64,000 nucleotides of DNA from Chitinophaga jiangningensis (GCF_900142605.1 NZ_FRBL01000002.1:496001-560000), one strand, 5' to 3'. Positions 34,511 to 44,510 are shown, counted from the first letter of the stretch. Numbers and translations are program-made. The notes: generated by a model from the sequence alone, not told the origin.

Positions 34511-36244
34511 TTATTCTACTATACTGGACGATGCGGTTACCGGCCTGTCAGCATACTTCCACGCGGCATTAAAGTCTGCCAATGCCTGCTGCGCAGCAGC
34601 ATCCTTATGTTGCTGTAGCAGCGCGTTGTGCAGTCCTATCAGTGCCCAGCCATTCTTACGCCATATCTTCAGATCCTGGCGATACACTTGTTCTGCCTCC
34701 TTGAATTTACCGGCTTTCAGCAACACTGCTCCCAGATGATGACGAACGGAAAAGAACCAGTCCGGCGGTTCGTTGTAATTCAGATTATCCTCAATAACCA
34801 CGGCGGCTTTCAGGAAAGCGACCGCAGTATCTAACTGGTTCGCCTGTACGGAGATGCCGGCGGATAACACTTTATGGGCGATCTGCACCAGGTCGGCCGA
34901 GGTGTTGATGCCCCAGATGGTAAGGTGTTGTAAAATAGTATCTGTACTTAGTTTATTCAGACTGTCCATTTCTTTCCGTGCACCTGCGAGGTCATGTTTG
35001 CCCAGAAAGGCCATGCCCCGCGCATAATGCCATACCGCCCGGGGGTATACCAGGTCGCTACCGGGAGCCGGCATTGCGATGATCGTATCCCACATGGATA
35101 ACTTGGCAGCGATATAATAAGGAATGGTATAATAGTGTTGGAGCGTACTCCATCCCGGCATGCGCATGATCTCTCCGGATATTAGCTCCTGCAGCTTCGT
35201 AGCAGATTTCCAGGCGAGGGCTGTATTGCCTTCCAGCGTGGCGGTAGCGGCCAGGAAATGATAATTATGCGGATACAGCCCCAATGGATAGGTTCCTGCA
35301 GCATAGCACGCCGTGGTATAAGCGCTGTCCACTTCTACTGCCCGCACGTTGGTCAGGGAACCGTCGTGATAATCGCCGGTATTGATATAGATGTGCGAAG
35401 GCATGTGGAGCAGGTGACCTGCGCCGGGCACCAGTGTTTCGAGCAACTTTGCACTCGGCAGTGCCTTTTCAGGTGTAGCGGATGCTTCCAGCGCATGGAT
35501 ATAAAAGTGATGCGCTCCCGGATGTTTAGGGTTTAGCTGCATCAGGTGCTCCAGGACCTTAGTTACAGGAGGTGTCCACGGTTTAGGTGTTTTTGTTTTT
35601 TTATCATAGAGATCCCATGGATGCAGGTCCATCAGGGCTTCAGCGTATAACGCTCCCACGTCCGGATCGGAAGGATACTGGTCATACACTTTTTTCATGG
35701 CAGCAGCATAGGCGCTGTCGAGCGGCGCACGATTGGCCGGCGGGTTCTGTGCATAGCGAGTGGCGAGCGCCTGTATTAATGCATTTTCCTTAGGGGTAGC
35801 GTTGGCAGCTAATGCCTGCGCTTTTACCACTGCTTCATAGGCACGCTGGAAATTATCCGGTTCCATGCCACCATTATAGTTGGGTCCCAGCACATAGGCA
35901 AAACCCCAATACGCCATGGCTGCACCAGCATCCAAGCGGGTAGCTTCAAAAAACGACCTGGCCGCCTCTGCATGATTAAAGCCATAGGCCAGCATCATCC
36001 CCTGGTTAAAGTAGGCCTGCGCTTCCGGCACGCTGGTGGTGATTTTAAAATCAATCCCTTCCAGTCCTTTAAATAAAGGTGCTTTTTTACCGGAGGAATA
36101 CCAGGCTTTATCAGTGGTGCGGGGCACGGCACAGCCTATGGTGGGCGCGATGCTGTCGGCAGCCTGCTGCTCTTGGGTCCCCTGGGGACTATTACAGGCA
36201 AAACAAATAATGATGGAAATAATTGAAAAGCAAAGCTTTTTCAT
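34511..36244 (-). CDS. TPR repeat lipoprotein (577 residues)
   Basis: An exported protein with signal MKKLCFSIISIIICFAC, Cys17 being a lipobox candidate, so lipid-anchored. The mature part contains many helix-pair repeats, e.g. AQAYFNQGMMLAYGFNHAEA, MAYWGFAYVLGPNYNGGMEP and KAGKFKEAEQVYRQDLKIWR. The His-rich segments HPGAHHFYIHALEAS and LLHMPSHIYINTGDY are conserved in this group of TPR proteins and might bind a metal or ligand. It is a single gene with its own terminator. No enzymatic role is known; it may act in outer-membrane or periplasmic protein assembly. Confidence 0.8.
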   Translation of the reverse strand: MKKLCFSIISIIICFACNSPQGTQEQQAADSIAPTIGCAVPRTTDKAWYSSGKKAPLFKGLEGIDFKITTSVPEAQAYFNQGMMLAYGFNHAEAARSFFEATRLDAGAAMAYWGFAYVLGPNYNGGMEPDNFQRAYEAVVKAQALAANATPKENALIQALATRYAQNPPANRAPLDSAYAAAMKKVYDQYPSDPDVGALYAEALMDLHPWDLYDKKTKTPKPWTPPVTKVLEHLMQLNPKHPGAHHFYIHALEASATPEKALPSAKLLETLVPGAGHLLHMPSHIYINTGDYHDGSLTNVRAVEVDSAYTTACYAAGTYPLGLYPHNYHFLAATATLEGNTALAWKSATKLQELISGEIMRMPGWSTLQHYYTIPYYIAAKLSMWDTIIAMPAPGSDLVYPRAVWHYARGMAFLGKHDLAGARKEMDSLNKLSTDTILQHLTIWGINTSADLVQIAHKVLSAGISVQANQLDTAVAFLKAAVVIEDNLNYNEPPDWFFSVRHHLGAVLLKAGKFKEAEQVYRQDLKIWRKNGWALIGLHNALLQQHKDAAAQQALADFNAAWKYADRPVTASSSIVE

Positions 36245-36368
36245 GATTCAAATTTTGGAGTTGACGAAAACAAAACGTGTACAGATATAGATCGTGGTAT
36301 GGGGCTTGGGGAATTCCTGGCTTGTAAAGCTAAATTAAGAAAATTTCGGATTTTAAGGTAGTTGTTGG

Positions 36369-36902
36369 CTATTCGAAAAAAGCTGCGGGGTATTCCACCG
36401 TTCCAGTTACGCCCTGGAGCGCACCTGTTGCCAGTTCGATCACCATGCAATTTTCGTCGGGCACGTCGAATGGGAGGCGAATGCCATATTCCGACGCTTT
36501 ACGGTAGCCAAATTTGGGATAGTAGTCTGCATGCCCGAGCAGAACAATGGCCTTATAGTCAAGTGCCTGTGCTTCCAGATGCGCCGCCTGGATAAGGGCA
36601 GCTCCTATTCCTTTGCCCTGGTATCTCTGTAAAACAGCAACAGGAGCCAGCGCCAACGCTTCAAAGGCTGTGGCTTTATCATTTACAATTTTAATTTTTG
36701 TTAGCAAGATGTAACCCACGAGCTGCCCATCGGCTTCGGCCACGAGCGACAGCTGCGGCATGAAAGCGGCGGATTTCCGCAGGCGTTCTACCAGGAACTG
36801 TTCCTGGTGGTCGCTCTTTGCCTCGTTTTTGAAGGCATCTTCGACCAGGTCAAATACAGCGTTATAGTCATTGCTGGTTTCGGGACGAATATGCAGTTGC
36901 AT
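36369..36902 (-). CDS. GNAT family N-acetyltransferase
   Basis: A 177-residue acetyltransferase using acetyl-CoA. The fold is clear: N-terminal MQLHIRPETSNDYNAVFDLV, strand/turn LVAEADGQLVGYILLTK, the acetyl-CoA loop VLQRYQGKGIGAALIQAA (Q/RxxGxG/A) and the later VLLGHADYYPKFGYRKA. The YYPKFGY motif is typical of the YhbS-like subgroup. Substrate unknown. It starts 15 bp after the stop of the large hybrid kinase on the same strand, so may be the last gene of that unit. Confidence 0.92.
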   Translation of the reverse strand: MQLHIRPETSNDYNAVFDLVEDAFKNEAKSDHQEQFLVERLRKSAAFMPQLSLVAEADGQLVGYILLTKIKIVNDKATAFEALALAPVAVLQRYQGKGIGAALIQAAHLEAQALDYKAIVLLGHADYYPKFGYRKASEYGIRLPFDVPDENCMVIELATGALQGVTGTVEYPAAFFE

Positions 36903-36917
36903 GTATGTAGAATTGAA

Positions 36918-39900
36918 TTATTCTCTCATCGGGATATAAATATCGAATCTTGCGCCTTTTTCCAGCTCGCCTGTGGCGATAACAATGCCATCGTGATTCT
37001 CCACTATCTTCTTTACGATGGCGAGCCCTATACCTGTTCCCTGGTAGGTAGCTTTATCATGCAGGCGCTGAAACACCTCGAATATTTTGTTACTAAACTT
37101 CTGTTCAAAGCCTACGCCATTATCCTGGACGGAAATGTGGCACAGCTGCGTATCTGTTGCATAAGCCGGCAATAATTTCTCCCTGTTATCAATAGTTTCA
37201 CATTTTACCTCAATCACTGGTGGAATACCGGGGCGGGAAAATTTAAGGGCGTTACTGAAAAGGTTTTGCATCAGCTGCCTGAATTTCAGCGGAATAATAC
37301 TAGGGGTACAGTTATGCTGTACTATAATCGTCGCGTTTTTTTCTGCTATCACTTCGCTGAGATCCGACTTAACCGCTTCAATGATTACATCCAGGCTGGT
37401 TACTTCAAACTGGCCATCCGTATTCCCACGTAAACGGGTAAACGAAAGTAGGTCTACAATCAGTTGCTGCATGCGCGCAGCGGCTCCATTCATGCGATGG
37501 AGAAAGTCCCTGGCACGCTCGCTGAGGTGCGTTTCATCCATTTCAATAATGCGGGAAGCAAAAGTTTGAATTTTTCGCAAGGGTTCCTGGAGGTCGTGGC
37601 TGGCGATATAGTTGAAAGAGGCCAGCTCCTGATTTTGTTTGTTGAGTTCCTGATTTTTTAATTCAAGGGTTTCATTGGCCAGCCGTAATTCTTCCGTGCG
37701 TTCTATCACCATTGTTTCCAGTTCTTCCGCCAGTTTACTCAATTTTTGTTCGCTTTCAATCAATCTTTTGTTGGCTATTACCTGCTCTGTAACATCAACA
37801 GCGAGTACCAGCAGGGCATACATTACCCCAACGGAATTGCGCAATGGTTCCACGGCAAAATCGAAATAATGGAGTTCCTTTGCATGATCCGGTGCGATAT
37901 TAAGCCGAAGCGGAAATTCCTTCATGGCGAGTGGTCGCTCGGACTGATATACCTGGTTAAGGATTTCCATGACCCCTTGTCCATCAATTTCCGGAAACAC
38001 TTCCCGGACGGTTTTGCCCACAAGATCGCTTTCACTACGATTCACCATTTTTTGATAAGCAGCGTTCCCCAGCACAAATTTGAAATCTGAACCCTGTACC
38101 ACTGCTATAGCAGCGGGGGCAACTTTGAATATATTATGCAGCTGCGACTGGGCATCGGTTCTGATCTTATGTGTTTTTATCTGGCCGGCTACACGGGCCC
38201 GCAGTTCCTTTGCGGAGAAGGGTTTGATCAGGTAATCGTCCGCACCGAAATCATAACCTTCCATCCGGCACTCTTCCCCCGCCCGGGCGGAAAGTATGAT
38301 TACCGGCAGCGATGCAGTGGAAGGACTGCTGCGGATTTCACTTACCAGCTGGGCCCCATCCATAATTGGCATCATTACATCAGTAAGTACCAGGGCCGGC
38401 TGTTCCCTCCGGATTTTGATCAGTGCCTCCAAACCGTTGACTGCACAGATGACATTGTAATCCTTTTCCAACAGGGCCTTCAGATATTGGCGCATGTCGG
38501 CATTATCATCTACGACTAATATAGTATCCTTTCCAATATCACTTGGGGCCTGCCCTGCGGCAGGATTGATACGGTCAGTTACACGCATGTTCCGCAGCAT
38601 GTCCGTAGCTTCTTCCAGATAAATATCCGACATCACATCCGGGAAGGATAGCGAGGTACTGATTTGCGTTTGGGAGAGGTGAGCGTTTCCCACGGGAATG
38701 GTCACACGAAAAACAGAACCAGCGCCTTCTTTACTTTCGACTGTAATCTGGCCCTTATGAAACCACACAAGTTCACGCGTGAGTGATAAGCCGATTCCGC
38801 TGCCTTCATAGCTGCGTCCGGCACTGCCCTGTACCTGGTGGAAACGTTCAAAGATCTTTGTCAGGTCTGCAGCTGGTATTCCAATGCCGGTATCCGATAC
38901 TTCCAGTACCAGCTGTTCGTTTGTGGTAAACAGCTTTACGGTTACGCTTCCTTTCCAGGTATATTTGAATGCATTGGACAACAGGTTGAATAATATCTTT
39001 TCCCACATCTGAATATCTACATATACCGGCTGGCTGATAGCCTCTATGTGAATATTATAAGCCAGCCCTGCTCTATCCATTAAAGTATTGAAGTTACTGG
39101 CAAGCTTTTGCGTGAGGGTGCCTACATCTACCTTAGTAAAATTAGCCTGCATTTTTCCGCTTTCAATCCGGCTGAAGTCCAGCAATGTATTCACCAGCTT
39201 TAGCATGCGCAGCGCATTGCGATGGGAGGCATCCATCATCTCCTGGTGCCGGGTAGAAAGGTCAGCATTGTTTTCCAATAAGGATTCCAGGGAACCTAGT
39301 ATTAAGGTAAGTGGCGTTCTGAACTCATGACTAATGTTGGAAAAGAACACGGTTTTGGATCGGTCAATTTCAGCCAGGGCTTCTGCCCGTTTGGTTTCCT
39401 CTTCCAGCACCAGCATTTTACTCAATTCTAACGACAAGCGTTCTGCAATGGAGATACAAAACTGTTTGTATACATCGTCATACAACCGGTAAGGGCTCAA
39501 CGCAGTAATGATCAATGCATATGGATATTCTTTGCCGGGAATGCCGATGGGGATATAAGCCAGTTGGCTGGGAGGCACTTTCCAGAAGCCGGTGGGCAGG
39601 TCAGTGATATCCGGGTTAACGGGCGCCAACACAATTTTGTTTTCATGAATAGCGGTATGTATTGTTGAATCTGCCGCCTGCAGGGAAAAATCTGCTGGCA
39701 ACACATTGCTGTTTTTATGCATCCCAATTGAAGCTTTCAGGCGAACGCTGGCATCATCCTGTTTAATTTCGTATATGCCTGCAAAAGGGAAATCCTTGTT
39801 ATTGGCACCTAAAGATTCAATAATATTTTGGTACAGTGTATCCGTGATGCGTTTATCAAAGCTGAGTGCACCTACTTCTTTGAGAGTGGCCAGTTGCCGG

Positions 39901-40430
39901 GTGGTAATCACTCTATCCGTTTCATCTTCACAAACACAAAACAGGCCTTTGACTACCCCGTCATCCCCGGCAATGGGGCTATAGGAAAAATTGACATAAG
40001 TTTCTTCTGCATAGCCTTTCCGGTGCATGATAAACATGGCACCGTCGTCGTAGGTACCTTCATTCTGATACACCTTATCTACCTTAGGCTGCAGTTCTTC
40101 CCATACTTCCGACCACACGGTTCTGCCACTCATACCCAATGCCTGCGGGTGTTTAGCGTTCAAAAATGCCGCATAGGCATCGTTGTAGAGATTTATTAAT
40201 GATTCTTTTCCCCACCAGATAAACATGGGTTGGGGTGAGGTCAGCATGATTCTTATACAGGTTTTCAACGATGCATCCCAGCTCTGCGGAGCACCCAGGA
40301 TGGTTTGTTCCCAGTCATAATCGCGCATCATGGCTCCCATCTGCCCGCCACCCATTAAAAAACTACCCGCGCCTGAGGACGCTGGCAACTCCTTATTTGC
40401 CTGAACATTCACGGACATATATTGCCCCAT
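36918..40430 (-). CDS. hybrid sensor kinase with two histidine-kinase cores
   Basis: A 1170-residue cytoplasmic protein. The order is: N-terminal PAS-like domain (about 38-175), GAF-like domain (about 185-335), HisKA with His368 in NISHEFRTPLTLIL, HATPase (about 480-595), receiver with Asp684 in LTDVMMPIMDG, PAS (about 765-890), a coiled linker, then a second HisKA with His945 in ASHDLQEPLRK and a second HATPase ending FDIYIPM. The second core is of the phytochrome-like type. It is preceded by a stand-alone receiver gene with a 2-bp gap, which is its likely partner. There are no transmembrane segments. Signal unknown. Confidence 0.9.
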   Translation of the reverse strand: MGQYMSVNVQANKELPASSGAGSFLMGGGQMGAMMRDYDWEQTILGAPQSWDASLKTCIRIMLTSPQPMFIWWGKESLINLYNDAYAAFLNAKHPQALGMSGRTVWSEVWEELQPKVDKVYQNEGTYDDGAMFIMHRKGYAEETYVNFSYSPIAGDDGVVKGLFCVCEDETDRVITTRQLATLKEVGALSFDKRITDTLYQNIIESLGANNKDFPFAGIYEIKQDDASVRLKASIGMHKNSNVLPADFSLQAADSTIHTAIHENKIVLAPVNPDITDLPTGFWKVPPSQLAYIPIGIPGKEYPYALIITALSPYRLYDDVYKQFCISIAERLSLELSKMLVLEEETKRAEALAEIDRSKTVFFSNISHEFRTPLTLILGSLESLLENNADLSTRHQEMMDASHRNALRMLKLVNTLLDFSRIESGKMQANFTKVDVGTLTQKLASNFNTLMDRAGLAYNIHIEAISQPVYVDIQMWEKILFNLLSNAFKYTWKGSVTVKLFTTNEQLVLEVSDTGIGIPAADLTKIFERFHQVQGSAGRSYEGSGIGLSLTRELVWFHKGQITVESKEGAGSVFRVTIPVGNAHLSQTQISTSLSFPDVMSDIYLEEATDMLRNMRVTDRINPAAGQAPSDIGKDTILVVDDNADMRQYLKALLEKDYNVICAVNGLEALIKIRREQPALVLTDVMMPIMDGAQLVSEIRSSPSTASLPVIILSARAGEECRMEGYDFGADDYLIKPFSAKELRARVAGQIKTHKIRTDAQSQLHNIFKVAPAAIAVVQGSDFKFVLGNAAYQKMVNRSESDLVGKTVREVFPEIDGQGVMEILNQVYQSERPLAMKEFPLRLNIAPDHAKELHYFDFAVEPLRNSVGVMYALLVLAVDVTEQVIANKRLIESEQKLSKLAEELETMVIERTEELRLANETLELKNQELNKQNQELASFNYIASHDLQEPLRKIQTFASRIIEMDETHLSERARDFLHRMNGAAARMQQLIVDLLSFTRLRGNTDGQFEVTSLDVIIEAVKSDLSEVIAEKNATIIVQHNCTPSIIPLKFRQLMQNLFSNALKFSRPGIPPVIEVKCETIDNREKLLPAYATDTQLCHISVQDNGVGFEQKFSNKIFEVFQRLHDKATYQGTGIGLAIVKKIVENHDGIVIATGELEKGARFDIYIPMRE

Positions 40431-40432
40431 AG

Positions 40433-40903
40433 TCAGATGATTGATTTGTTAAAATCACCGGTTAAAACAAAATTTTCCCGTAACGGACGCTCCCATGCAT
40501 GGTTGCGGATATAGTTTATTGACAGATGCAACACTTCTTTTAGATGTGTAAAATCAGTAGGTTTTTTGATATAGAAACAGGCGCCTTGTTTATAGACCGT
40601 ATCAGCTATTTCTTCTTCCATTGAAGTAGAACAGATAACCACCGGGAGAGATTTAAGTTTATCGCTTGCTTTAATTTCGTGGAGGCATTCCAGTCCCCCT
40701 TTGCGGGGCATGTTCAGATCAAGATACAGCACGTCCGGTAATTCACTGTCGTGCAATGCATGTAACCGGTTAATCAAACTATCACCATCATGTACTATCA
40801 TCAATTGAAAATCCAGGGGCAATTCAGTTAATGCATCCTCTATCAGCAAACAATCGTCCTGGTCATCATCTGCAAGTATGATTTGGATTTTTGGGCTTCG
40901 CAT
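40433..40903 (-). CDS. single-domain response regulator
   Basis: A 156-residue receiver-only protein. The acidic pocket ADDDQDD (residues 11-17), phospho-acceptor Asp62 in LYLDLNMPRKGG, the conserved Thr/Ser region VICSTSMEEE and Lys near FYIKKPTDF are all present. This matches the Rcp1-like receiver family that accompanies phytochrome-type kinases. It precedes the double-core kinase gene by 2 bp, so the two are almost certainly translated together. There is no output domain, so it probably shuttles phosphate or acts by protein contact. Confidence 0.92.
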   Translation of the reverse strand: MRSPKIQIILADDDQDDCLLIEDALTELPLDFQLMIVHDGDSLINRLHALHDSELPDVLYLDLNMPRKGGLECLHEIKASDKLKSLPVVICSTSMEEEIADTVYKQGACFYIKKPTDFTHLKEVLHLSINYIRNHAWERPLRENFVLTGDFNKSII

Positions 40904-41014
40904 AACTAAATATAAGCAATTGGAGTTACAAAAAGTACGGTGGGTTCATATTAATTATTGATGCATAGGTATTTACAGATATTGATAGGTGTTATGTTGA
41001 TGAGGTTGGTATTT

Positions 41015-41039
41015 CAGCTGACACCTTCGGTGTCAGCTG
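41015..41039. repeat. TTC-loop palindrome
   Basis: Perfect 11-bp arms CAGCTGACACC and GGTGTCAGCTG flank TTC. The palindrome sits between the TlpA-like gene's 3' end and the response-regulator gene's promoter, 140 bp from the TlpA stop. It may be a terminator-like hairpin. The rest of 40904-41178 holds nothing else recognisable. Confidence 0.7.
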
Positions 41040-41178
41040 GGGAGCTGCGCTGCACGCGGCACGGATGTTTTGGGAAGGAGATAGACAGCATAACTGCTTT
41101 TAAAGATTGTTACAGGCATGCAGGATCTTCCACATTTCACGCGGAATATCCTGCATACATATCAGCTATTGCGTGCAC

Positions 41179-42642
41179 TTATTGCCTGGACAGTTCCACC
41201 ATTCCTTTCACCTCAGCTACGGCAGCATCGTCACCACCGGAGAAGCCTGTGAAGCGGAATCGGATATTACCGTTTTTATCAATCACAAATTTAGTAGGGA
41301 TACCTTTTACACCATAGCTGTCTACCACCTTGTTAATGCCGGTGGCTGGGTCTTTCAGGTCCATCAGTACAGTAAACGGATATTTATTGTCGTGTACAAA
41401 TTTTCCGGCGGCGGCAGTTGGATTTGGTTCGCCACGCTCCCAGGTGTGTACAAACAGGAATACCACGTCAGGATCGTTTTTATAGAGGCCTTGCGCCTTT
41501 GCCATTGCAGGGAAGGAAGCCTTACAAGGGCCGCACCAGGTAGCCCAGAAGTCGAGCACCACTGTTTTTCCTTTTAATTCGGAGAGCGTTACTTTTTTAC
41601 CTTCCAGGTCAGTGAGGGTAAAATCAGCTGCTTTTTCGTTGATCATCTGCCCGGCGAGTTCCTTGCGCACTGCTGCGTCCAGCCCACCTTTCAGGCTATC
41701 GATATATTGTTCAAAGCCCTGTGTGCCACGTATTTTTGTGTAGGCCTCCGACAGCATAGTTTTGCTGGAAGGCGTAAGCATACCCTTGGCGGCTACTTCG
41801 CTGAGGCCAGTGAAAGCATTTTGGTAGTCACCTTTGGTGAGTTGAATTTTCGCTAATGTTTCTAAAGTGGCAGGACTCGGTTTACCACCTTCTGCTTCTA
41901 CTACGCGTTGGATATATACGAGGGCTGAATCGTATTGCTGCGTTTCATAAAGTGACTTCACATACATTCTAAGATAGCCAGGATATCCTGTGGCAGCGAA
42001 CTTCGCGCCTTCTTCATCTTTTCGTGTGGTTTTAAATGCCCATGCGTCATCAATCGCTTTCAGTATCAATGGCTGCGCCTCCGCATAATGTCCTTTTTTC
42101 ATGAACATACTGGCAGTACCTGACCAGCCTTGTCCTTTCCAGAAGGGGGACTGTATTTTTTCAGCGTATTCCAGTGCCTTAGGTACATTATCAGCTTCTG
42201 CATAAGCCATACCCACTGCATTCGCTGCATAGTCATAGGCGATCACATCTTTATCACCTTTTACCGGTGGAAATTTCTTCAGCCATTCCTTATACAGCTG
42301 CTCTTTTTTTACCGGATCTTTTTCATCATATACCACCTGCACCGCATTATTGCGTGCAACCACTCCTTTGGGAAACTGTATTGCTGCCGCCTTTTGGATG
42401 GAGTCAGATACGCTGTTTTTCTTAAGCTGGAAAAAATAGGTAGCTGCGGTAATCCAGTCCTTCTCAGCTTTACTTTTCAGCAGGGCATACATTTTATTAA
42501 CCAGCAGATTTTGTTGCTGCTCGTTACCTTTGAGGAGGGCATCGTATTGTTTGCGGAGAGTATCCTGCTTTTGCTGGGCGATGGCACTGCCTGTTGCCAG
42601 CACCAAGCAGCCGCTGATGAGGACGAAGAGTATTTTTTTCAT
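41179..42642 (-). CDS. TlpA/ResA-like thioredoxin-domain protein
   Basis: A 487-residue exported protein with signal MKKILFVLISGCLVLATGSA. Residues about 25-330 form a helical, TPR-like region. The C-terminal thioredoxin domain (about 340-487) has the redox pair WCGPC (Cys370, Cys373), preceded by VLDFWAT, and the cis-proline segment VKGIPTKFVIDKNG. It is expected to reduce or relay disulfides in the periplasm. Such proteins often neighbour SusCD loci in this phylum. A 424-bp repeat-rich spacer separates it from susD, so co-transcription is uncertain. Confidence 0.88.
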   Translation of the reverse strand: MKKILFVLISGCLVLATGSAIAQQKQDTLRKQYDALLKGNEQQQNLLVNKMYALLKSKAEKDWITAATYFFQLKKNSVSDSIQKAAAIQFPKGVVARNNAVQVVYDEKDPVKKEQLYKEWLKKFPPVKGDKDVIAYDYAANAVGMAYAEADNVPKALEYAEKIQSPFWKGQGWSGTASMFMKKGHYAEAQPLILKAIDDAWAFKTTRKDEEGAKFAATGYPGYLRMYVKSLYETQQYDSALVYIQRVVEAEGGKPSPATLETLAKIQLTKGDYQNAFTGLSEVAAKGMLTPSSKTMLSEAYTKIRGTQGFEQYIDSLKGGLDAAVRKELAGQMINEKAADFTLTDLEGKKVTLSELKGKTVVLDFWATWCGPCKASFPAMAKAQGLYKNDPDVVFLFVHTWERGEPNPTAAAGKFVHDNKYPFTVLMDLKDPATGINKVVDSYGVKGIPTKFVIDKNGNIRFRFTGFSGGDDAAVAEVKGMVELSRQ

Positions 42643-42697
42643 GGTGGTATGTTTTTACATTCTGTTTCGTGGTGAGTATTGGGTTTTGTCTTTTATG

Positions 42698-43032
42698 CTC
42701 GCAAAGACATATTGGGCTTTTGGCGCCTTCGGCGCCAGGGAGCGATCTTTTTTGCACGCAAAGCAGCAAAGCAGGTAAGCAGCCAAGGCTTGTGTTTTGT
42801 TGTTTGTTGTAAACATCAGAACAGGTAAGCAGAAGGCTTGTGTTTTGTTGTTTGTTGTAAACATCAGAACAGATAAGCAGTTAAGGCTTGTGTTTTGTTG
42901 TTTGATGCAAACATCAGAACAGATAAGCAGCCAAGGCCTGTGTTTTGTTGGTTAAGACTCCTCTCCAGTCAAAAAATTTATAGAACAAATTGCAGGCCTT
43001 TGCTGCTTATACCCCTTATGCTGCTTTGCGAG
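42698..43032 (+). repeat. repeat element A (TTCG hairpin plus ~50-bp tandem repeats)
   Basis: Bounded by CTCGCAAAG at 42698 and its complement CTTTGCGAG at 43024. Inside are a GGCGCC-TTC-GGCGCC hairpin (about 42722-42737), GCAAAGCAGCAAAGCAGGTA, and three full plus one partial tandem units of about 50 bp. Each unit carries AAACATCAGAACAG and GGCTTGTGTTTTGTTG. The first ~115 bp is closely related to element B at 49818. It is non-coding: short frames through it lack family features. Confidence 0.75.
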
Positions 43033-43046
43033 AAAAAAAGACCGCT

Positions 43047-43069
43047 GTAAATCCGCCGAAGGCGGATTA
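43047..43069 (-). terminator. hairpin at the end of susD
   Basis: AATCCGCC and GGCGGATT form an 8-bp stem around GAA (TTC on the gene strand). It overlaps the susD stop codon. Same TTC-loop family as the other palindromes. Confidence 0.55.
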
Positions 43070-44497
43070 GTTATAACCTGGGTTTTGCGTCAGCGCTGTA
43101 TTCAGCTGACGTTGTGCATCCGGAATCGGATACAGTACATCCGTACTTTGCCAGGTGGCCGGGCGCATGCCTCCCACTACTTCATCCGCGCGGGATTTGG
43201 ATGGGTCCACCCTTCCCGGCGTACGTTTGAGATCAAACCAGCGGGCTCCCCATTCTCCAAACAACTCTGCCTTTCTTTCATTTTCAATCGCGAGCAGCAG
43301 GTTAGTTTGGGAGATGTTATTGTCTAACATTGACAGGCCTGCGCGTGACCGGATTGTGTCCACATCAGCAATGGCGCCACCGAGGTTGGCAAGTTGTGCA
43401 CGTGCTTCGGCGCGGATCAGGTATTGTTCAGCGAGTCGCAGCACTACATTGTACTCATTACCGGTAGTGGCACCGGTAGGTAGTACACGTAACTTGTATT
43501 TTGTAACCACCTTATAGTTGGTACCTCCAATCACCGTAGGGGTGATCCAGTTAGCCTTGCGGAGGTCGCCGGCTTCCATGCTGTTATAGAGTGTATCCGT
43601 TGCCGTTAAGGCTGGTACTACTCCCGGTGTAGCGGCAAAGCTGCCTCCTTTGGCGTCGGTATTGGTAGTGAATACGGACAAACCGTTGAGCGTGGCAATC
43701 TGCCAGATGATCTCATTGCTGGTATTGCTGAAGATGGTATTCAGGTCTTTATTCAGACTATAAATACCGGATTTAATCACCGCATCAGCTGTTGTTTCCG
43801 CCAGCTGCCATTGTTTGGTGTAGAGGTATACTCTTGCCAGCAGCGCGTTTACGGTTTGCTTATTTACACGGGATCTTAATGTAGACGGATAAGTATCCGT
43901 GAGGAGTGCCTGTGCTTCTGTCAGGTCCTTTTCTACCTGTTTCCAGACGTCAGCAGCTGGCGTACGCGCCAGTGAAGCGTTGCCGACAGGATCATCGGTA
44001 AGCGGCATTGGTACATCTCCCCAAATATTTACCTGTTGAAAAAGAAGGAAGGCTCTCCAAAATTTTATTTCACCCATCAACTGGTTCTTTAACCCGGTGG
44101 ATAAAGTAGTGCTTTTAGTAACGCCTTCCAGCATGGCGTTGGCCTGCGCCAACGGTGCATAACTGTACGCCCATAGGTTGGTAGCAACATAACCATTGGT
44201 AATGGTGATACTGTTATTTTTAAACTCATCTAAACTGGCGTTGGGCACATTATTCTGCAGCTCATTGGCTGATATGCCCGGCAGCTGCGTTAAAGGGAAC
44301 ATCAAATCCCTGGTGAAAGAAGCATTGTAAATTCCCAGCACTGCACTCGTGGCAGTAGCATCTGAAGCAAAAGCCTGGTCCAGCCCTACCTGCGTGGCAG
44401 GTGCGCCAATTTCCACCAGTTTTTTACAGGAAGAAAACACGGTACCTGCCAGCAATAACGCCGCTAATACCTTTTTATTTATGAAGCTGTGATACAT
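43067..44497 (-). CDS. SusD/RagB-like outer-membrane lipoprotein
   Basis: The substrate-binding lid of a SusCD nutrient importer. 476 residues with a signal peptide and lipobox LLLAGTVFSSC (Cys near 24). The SusD N-terminal region (FASDATATSAVLGIYNASF) and TPR-like helices (AKFWRAFLLFQQVNIWGDVP-type segment, with FWRAFLLFQQVNIWGDVPMP) are typical. The C-terminus has AEQYLIRAEARAQL and ELFGEWGARWFDLKR, diagnostic of RagB/SusD. It follows SusC with a 13-bp gap. No polysaccharide-degrading enzyme is in the same unit, so the ligand is unclear. Confidence 0.95.
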   Translation of the reverse strand: MYHSFINKKVLAALLLAGTVFSSCKKLVEIGAPATQVGLDQAFASDATATSAVLGIYNASFTRDLMFPLTQLPGISANELQNNVPNASLDEFKNNSITITNGYVATNLWAYSYAPLAQANAMLEGVTKSTTLSTGLKNQLMGEIKFWRAFLLFQQVNIWGDVPMPLTDDPVGNASLARTPAADVWKQVEKDLTEAQALLTDTYPSTLRSRVNKQTVNALLARVYLYTKQWQLAETTADAVIKSGIYSLNKDLNTIFSNTSNEIIWQIATLNGLSVFTTNTDAKGGSFAATPGVVPALTATDTLYNSMEAGDLRKANWITPTVIGGTNYKVVTKYKLRVLPTGATTGNEYNVVLRLAEQYLIRAEARAQLANLGGAIADVDTIRSRAGLSMLDNNISQTNLLLAIENERKAELFGEWGARWFDLKRTPGRVDPSKSRADEVVGGMRPATWQSTDVLYPIPDAQRQLNTALTQNPGYN

Positions 44498-44510
44498 GAC
44501 GATTCCGATT

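Noticed and set aside
42772..42955. Regular ~50-bp repeats resembling a CRISPR array
   Set aside because: The whole unit repeats, with no unique spacers between short constant repeats, and there are no cas genes. It is a simple tandem repeat within element A.
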